From: Armatimonadota bacterium
GTDB taxonomy: Bacteria > Armatimonadota > UBA5829
NCBI GenBank assembly: GCA_023474015.1
Contig: JAMCYN010000157.1
Location: 1 to 11,059, forward strand
Length of the DNA stretch: 11,059 nt
Reading direction: 5' to 3'
Shown here: positions 7,043 through 11,059 of the stretch, piece after piece
Position numbering within the stretch: the stretch's first letter is position 1
How the letters are laid out: every line of letters begins with the position of its first letter
The notes under the pieces: model-generated
What the model was told of the DNA's origin: nothing
What the model saw: the letters and a program-made list of their open reading frames with translations, nothing else
Database searches by the model: none
Position numbers and translations under genes: made by a program

Positions 7043-8050
7043 GTGGGAGTTACAGTAAAAGATATAGCTCGGGCAGCCGGAGTCGGTAGGTCCACTGTAA
7101 TGCGCGCTCTATCGAATAAGGATGATGTAAGCCCCGAAACACGTGAGCGGATAATCAATCTCGCCAAAGATATGAGGTATCGCCCAAACCACATCGCTCG
7201 CAGTCTTGTTACAGGTCGTTCGAGACTTATTGGGGTTATGACCTCCCCGGGTGTTGTGTCTGAGTTTGCTGCGTGGCTCCAGGTAATTGAACATCGACTG
7301 CGTGAAGTCGGCTACTCCGTGTTGTTTACCACATCCACCGGTTTGCCCGGAGGCGAACGGCTGTGCGTGGACCAGATGCTACACAACCAGGTTGCCGGTG
7401 TCATCGCGGTTCCCAGCACGATCCCCACGGACCCCGAGGCTTACCAGGAACTTATAGACAACGGAGTCAAGTTGGTCATGCTTGGCAACTGTATTGAGGG
7501 ACTCAATGCTCCGCAAGTGCTGGGCAACGATTATCAAGCAACGCATTTGGCGACGGAGCATCTGATTTCCCTCGGCCACAAACGCATTGTCTATCTCGCG
7601 ATTCCACCGACCTCTTACACAGGCCGCGAAAGACTGCGCGGGTTCGCGGAGACGATGAAGAATGCGGGGATTCCGGTCACGGATTCCTCAGTGGTTGAGA
7701 CTGGCTTTGGCGCTGATGCTGGGGCGGTAATCATGGCCGAAGTCCTCCGGCGGAAAGATCGACCTACCGGCATAATCGCCAGGCACGACGTTGTGGCAAT
7801 CGGAGCCATGCGAGCGATCGCGGCCGCCGGGCTTAAGGTGCCTGATGATATCTCGATAGTGGGCAACACGGACGTTTGGTTCAGCGATGTGCTTAGTGCG
7901 CCATTGACGACAGTACGACACCCCTGGGAAACAGTGCTGGATATGGGCACGAACGCTTTGCTGGACATGATAAGTCATAAGCCGGTTAACCCCGTTGCCA
8001 CGATTTTGGACGTCAGTCTGGTTGTCAGATCATCCTGTGCGCGCCTCTAG
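7043..8050 (+). CDS. LacI/GalR-family transcriptional regulator
   Basis: The 335-residue protein has the standard LacI plan. The N-terminal helix-turn-helix is TVKDIARAAGVGRSTVMRAL (4-23), followed by the hinge region RPNHIARSLVTGRS (47-60) and a periplasmic-binding-protein-like sensor domain to the C-terminus. Members bind palindromic operators as dimers and release or bind them on sensing a sugar. Start choice: GTG 7043 gives MGVTVKDIA, the usual family start, with agaggg (7028-7033) nine bases upstream. An in-frame ATG at 7034 is directly against that site, and a TTG at 6983 falls inside the promoter. The ATG adds three residues and cannot be excluded. The gene has its own promoter and lies directly upstream of the secreted beta-helix gene, its most likely target; the upstream sugar operon is another. 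The effector is unknown. Confidence 0.92.
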   Translation: MGVTVKDIARAAGVGRSTVMRALSNKDDVSPETRERIINLAKDMRYRPNHIARSLVTGRSRLIGVMTSPGVVSEFAAWLQVIEHRLREVGYSVLFTTSTGLPGGERLCVDQMLHNQVAGVIAVPSTIPTDPEAYQELIDNGVKLVMLGNCIEGLNAPQVLGNDYQATHLATEHLISLGHKRIVYLAIPPTSYTGRERLRGFAETMKNAGIPVTDSSVVETGFGADAGAVIMAEVLRRKDRPTGIIARHDVVAIGAMRAIAAAGLKVPDDISIVGNTDVWFSDVLSAPLTTVRHPWETVLDMGTNALLDMISHKPVNPVATILDVSLVVRSSCARL

Positions 8051-8074
8051 GAATAAAAAATCCTTCGGAAACAG

Positions 8075-8104
8075 TTGACAACCTGCATTATATGTGGTAT
8101 TAAT
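8075..8104 (+). promoter_or_regulatory. Sigma70-type promoter for the beta-helix gene
   Basis: TTGACA (8075-8080) is followed after 17 bases by tattaa (8098-8103). It is 25 bases after the LacI stop. The -35 is embedded in the odd palindrome gttgacaac (8074-8082), resembling the one at the lacI-type promoter, so the LacI protein may bind both. The start of transcription would be near 8111. Confidence 0.6.
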
Positions 8105-8110
8105 CCAATA

Positions 8111-8341
8111 ATGATCTAGACAGTAGTGGCTACGTGGCCGGGCACGAGCCCGGATACGAGCCCGGTCTCGGAACCGGTGCAAGTTTGGAATAACGGCAAG
8201 GAATTGTGATTGTCGGAGGAGGTGACTACAGGCTACGAAAGTCTGGCCTGCTGTAGTAGTGGAAATATGGATTTGTGACCCCGAACGAACGCTGTGTTGG
8301 GGCAACAGCTACACTCAATTACGAAAGGAGACGAGGGAGTT
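8111..8341 (+). ncRNA. Structured 5' leader with competing hairpins; candidate cis-regulatory RNA
   Basis: No gene lies in these 231 bases, but several stems can form. These are gtag/ctac (8123-8126 with 8130-8133), ccgggc/gcccgg with an acga loop (8138-8143 with 8148-8153), ccggt/accgg (8162-8166 with 8173-8177) and actacag/ctgtagt (8225-8231 with 8251-8257). Near the 3' end, cccc/gggg (8279-8282 with 8299-8302) excludes gctgt/acagc (8291-8295 with 8305-8309). acgagcccgg occurs twice (8144-8153 and 8156-8165), so ccggg at 8138 can pair with either copy. The likely ribosome binding site is aaggag (8325-8330). I do not recognise a known riboswitch class; it could be a new leader motif or simply a structured leader. 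Confidence 0.45.
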
Positions 8342-11059
8342 ATGAATTGCAGATCGAATCCAATTAGGGCATACGCCCTGCTCTGTACCGCATTACTTTT
8401 TGCGATGCTTGTGTTCATAGCCGCGCCGGTTATGGCAACTACCTACTACGTCAACAACGACACGGGGGTTGACGGCAACCCAGGGACAATCGAGGCGCCC
8501 TGGAAGACTATTGACTACGGTGACTCCGCGAGCCTGTTATCCTCCGGCGATACGGTGATCGTCGAGGCAGGCACCTATGTTCCGGCGACTGCTAATGGGG
8601 TGTGGCTGAAGAACACCTTCGCCAGCGCTGCTACGCCTGTTACCTATAAGGCGCAGGGCCTTGTCGTTATAGACATGACCAGCGTCACGGGCAGTACCCA
8701 CGGGTTCACAATTGTGGCGGACGGCAACGTTATCGACGGAGATACCGTCGAGACGCCGCCGACACCTTCCCCCAACAGGTTCGAGATTAAGGGCGCCAGC
8801 GTTGGTGTCTATGTGGGTCCTTGCTACGATGTTACCGTCAAGAATTGTACCATCCACGACGGCCGGTGCTCAGCATCCGGCGATGTTTCTGTCATGGGTC
8901 TGCGGGTTGATGGGTCCACGAATACTACGGCTACGCAGAATCTTATCTACAACATGCATGCCAGTGGCGAAGTGCCCTGGGGACCGTTGGGTTGCGGATT
9001 GGTGACAGGCAACGCCACAAATCTGGTGTTCAGCAACAACACCGTGGACAATGTTTTCATTGGTGTTTTCTACTATGCGAATCCGACTTTCGCCCTCATC
9101 ACAACCCAAAACAACATCGTGGTCAATTGCACCGGGTATGGCTTCGTCAACCCGTGGTGTACAGACCCGAGCTTCTTCGTGTGCTCGAACAACCTGTTGT
9201 TCAACGACGCGATCACCTACGGCAACTTCCCGGCGGGTAACAATGCCCCGTATCCGGATGATGTGACCGCCGATCCGATGTTCAGGTACAGAACTGGGGG
9301 CGACTATCGCTTGCTCACGGGCACGCCGGCAAAAGACGCGGGCTTTAGTGGCGAGTTCCTCGGTGCGTATCAGGGCGAATGGCCCGCTCTCGGCATCGGC
9401 ACGCTTTCCGGAAAGGTGACTGCTAACGTTGCCGGCAACCCGCCGGTGCGCGGCGCGCTCGTGCAGACCAGTGACGCGTCTGTATCGACCACGACTGACG
9501 CAAATGGCAACTATTCGATGGTGGTACCCGCCGCGAGTATAACGCTGAATGTGAGCGCGTTTGGCTTCTCCGGCGCGAGTGGAACGACCAGCGTGCCCGC
9601 CGGTAGTACGGCTACGCTGAACTTCAGTCTCACACTGGCGAACGCGGCAAAGACCTACTACGTGAACGGCGCGACCGGCTCCGACACGAATCCGGGCACA
9701 TTAGCGTCGCCGTGGAAGACGATCAACAATGGCGATGTCAATAACATCCTCAATCCTGGCGACACCGTGATCGTCAGCGCCGGGACCTATGCCCAGGCTA
9801 ATGCAAACGGTGTTGTGATCGCTAATCGGCGTGGTTATTCGTTTGCCCCGATCACTTACAAAGCCGATGGCGCTGTGCTTATCGACCAGAGTGGTTTTGT
9901 CGGAGATGCCTACGGATTCAAGGTGTCCGCGGCCGGCACGGTGATCGACGGCTTTGAGGTGAAGGGCGCGCGCGTCGGCGTGCGGATTGCCGATGGCGCT
10001 CATGACTCAACAGTCAACGGCTGCAAGTTACACGACGGTCAGTCGGCCGGGCAGGACTCCGCAGGCGTATTCGTCGCACTTGCCGATAACGTAACAGTTA
10101 CGCGAAACGTAATCTACAAATTCAATGACGCCGGCAACGCTGCGTGGGGTCCGGTGGGCTGCGGCCTTGAAACCGATGGTTCAGTAAACCTGAAGGTTTT
10201 TAACAACACGATAGACAACTGCTACCTGGGCGTCTTTTATCGGCCCGCCGGCAGCATCACGACTAAGAACAACATAGTGTCCAACTGCACCGGCTGGGGA
10301 TTTGTGAATCCGTGGAGCACGGACGCGAGCAAGTTCTCCAACGGCTACAACCTGATCTTCAACAATGTTGTCGATTATGGCAACTTCCCTGCTGGAAACA
10401 ACGGCCCGATGGGCGGCGATGTGTCCGGCCAGGACCCGCTGTTCGTGAACAGTGCCGCGGGCGACTATTCGCTGCAGAACGCTTCACCGGCGCTCAACGC
10501 CGGCGTTGACGTAGGACTGCCGTTCATAGGCCCTGGGCCTGATATGGGGGCCTTGGAGAGCAGCTACATTCCGCCGGTGCATACTTACTACGTGGACAAC
10601 GCCGCCGGCGACGACACCAACCCGGGTACGTCGGCCCTGCCATGGAAGACCATCAACAATGGTGATGTCAAGGGCATTCTCAATCCGGGAGATACGGTCA
10701 TCGTCAACGCCGGTACATATCCGCAGGCCGGTGCGGGCGGTGTTGTGATTAACAAGCGCCGAGGCACGCCGATTGCTTCGATCACGTATAAGGCGCAAGG
10801 CGTTGTCAAGATCGACCAGAGCTCATTCGGCAGCGGAAGCTATGGCTTCCAGGTATCGGTGAGAGGTATCACGCTCGATGGCTTCGAGATCGTGGGGGCG
10901 CAGCATGGTGTCTTGCTCGGTCCCGGAGCGGACAACGCCCTGGTGACTAACTGCAAGATACATGATTACACGGCCCTGCTGGATTCCACGGGAGTCTACG
11001 CCGCGCAGTGTACGGATGCGTCAATCATCCGGAACTTCATCTACAACTTCAATAACCCT
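8342..11059 (+). CDS. Secreted tandem right-handed beta-helix protein (3' truncated by window edge)
   Basis: The frame stays open from ATG 8342 to the last base: 906 codons with no stop, so the protein continues beyond the window. Residues 1-32 form a Sec signal peptide: RSNPIR, a hydrophobic core to about residue 28, and cleavage after VMA. Three homologous units begin at residues 34, 438 and 748 with TYYVN/D, then D-x-NPGT, PWKTI and GDTVIV-x-AGTY. Each continues as short strands with ITYKA and VIDG turns. Units 1 and 2 share GFVNPW, YGNFPAGNN and a closing DY-x-L motif, the DUF1565/pectate-lyase-like beta-helix style. A carboxypeptidase-regulatory-like beta-sandwich (about 354-433: LSGKVTANVAG, TTDANGNYS) separates units 1 and 2. 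Such proteins bind or cleave polysaccharides outside the cell. No catalytic residues are clear, so binding, lyase and structural roles remain open. It follows the LacI gene, its likely regulator. Confidence 0.88.
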   Translation, partial: MNCRSNPIRAYALLCTALLFAMLVFIAAPVMATTYYVNNDTGVDGNPGTIEAPWKTIDYGDSASLLSSGDTVIVEAGTYVPATANGVWLKNTFASAATPVTYKAQGLVVIDMTSVTGSTHGFTIVADGNVIDGDTVETPPTPSPNRFEIKGASVGVYVGPCYDVTVKNCTIHDGRCSASGDVSVMGLRVDGSTNTTATQNLIYNMHASGEVPWGPLGCGLVTGNATNLVFSNNTVDNVFIGVFYYANPTFALITTQNNIVVNCTGYGFVNPWCTDPSFFVCSNNLLFNDAITYGNFPAGNNAPYPDDVTADPMFRYRTGGDYRLLTGTPAKDAGFSGEFLGAYQGEWPALGIGTLSGKVTANVAGNPPVRGALVQTSDASVSTTTDANGNYSMVVPAASITLNVSAFGFSGASGTTSVPAGSTATLNFSLTLANAAKTYYVNGATGSDTNPGTLASPWKTINNGDVNNILNPGDTVIVSAGTYAQANANGVVIANRRGYSFAPITYKADGAVLIDQSGFVGDAYGFKVSAAGTVIDGFEVKGARVGVRIADGAHDSTVNGCKLHDGQSAGQDSAGVFVALADNVTVTRNVIYKFNDAGNAAWGPVGCGLETDGSVNLKVFNNTIDNCYLGVFYRPAGSITTKNNIVSNCTGWGFVNPWSTDASKFSNGYNLIFNNVVDYGNFPAGNNGPMGGDVSGQDPLFVNSAAGDYSLQNASPALNAGVDVGLPFIGPGPDMGALESSYIPPVHTYYVDNAAGDDTNPGTSALPWKTINNGDVKGILNPGDTVIVNAGTYPQAGAGGVVINKRRGTPIASITYKAQGVVKIDQSSFGSGSYGFQVSVRGITLDGFEIVGAQHGVLLGPGADNALVTNCKIHDYTALLDSTGVYAAQCTDASIIRNFIYNFNNP
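8441..11059 (+). repeat. Three tandem homologous units inside the beta-helix gene
   Basis: Units begin at 8441, 9653 and 10583; the third is cut by the window edge. Units 2 and 3 are 930 bases apart (310 codons) and are the most alike. Both encode PWKTINNGDV, then ILNPGDTVIV and AGTY, and both have near-identical DNA around tggaagac..atcaacaatgg. Unit 1 is more diverged and is followed by the inserted regulatory-like domain. This indicates internal duplication, the 2/3 copy being more recent. Confidence 0.85.

Noticed and set aside
8111..8341. Cobalamin or cyclic-di-GMP riboswitch
   Set aside because: I looked for the conserved cores of these classes and did not find them; only generic stems are visible.

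Overview
The window looks like a chromosomal segment of a GC-rich, free-living heterotrophic bacterium that breaks down carbohydrates. All six genes lie on the + strand. The mix (Gfo/Idh/MocA oxidoreductase, NAD-dependent epimerase, xylose-isomerase-like TIM barrel, GH116/DUF608 protein, LacI regulator, a DEAD-box helicase with N-terminal zinc ribbons, and a large secreted beta-helix protein) with repeat-rich intergenic DNA recalls Armatimonadota or related lineages (Chloroflexota, Planctomycetota). That placement is a guess from gene content, with low to moderate confidence. No rRNA, tRNA, CRISPR array, transposase or phage gene was seen.

Region 1 (1-4918) is a four-gene sugar-metabolism operon. 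It holds the C-terminal part of a Gfo/Idh/MocA oxidoreductase (cut by the window edge), an NAD(P)-dependent epimerase/dehydratase, a metal-binding TIM-barrel isomerase/epimerase, and a cytoplasmic GH116/DUF608-type protein. The last three genes are separated by only 11 and 33 bases. The GH116-like protein keeps the fold and the likely nucleophile, but appears to have lost several canonical active-site residues. With the redox enzyme and TIM barrel beside it, this suggests unusual glycoside chemistry, possibly through oxidised (keto) sugars. An imperfect inverted repeat of 29-base arms sits between the first two genes.

Region 2 (4919-5255) is a 337-base gap with a degenerate copy of the same repeat, a cluster of four short hairpin elements (two per orientation) and a good extended -10 promoter. 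Region 3 (5256-6854) is a DEAD-box RNA helicase fused to two N-terminal zinc ribbons, starting at TTG.

Region 4 (6855-8050) has a promoter and a LacI-family repressor. Region 5 (8051-8341) has a sigma70-type promoter and a stem-rich leader of about 230 bases with mutually exclusive pairings near the ribosome binding site. Region 6 (8342 to the right edge) is one open frame of at least 906 codons. It encodes a secreted protein of tandem right-handed beta-helix units of about 310 residues, with a carboxypeptidase-regulatory-like domain between units 1 and 2; it runs off the window. The LacI protein is a natural candidate to control this gene and perhaps the upstream sugar operon. I found no system I can call clearly new. 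The most distinctive items are the divergent GH116-like enzyme in its operon, the structured leader, and the intergenic hairpin elements.
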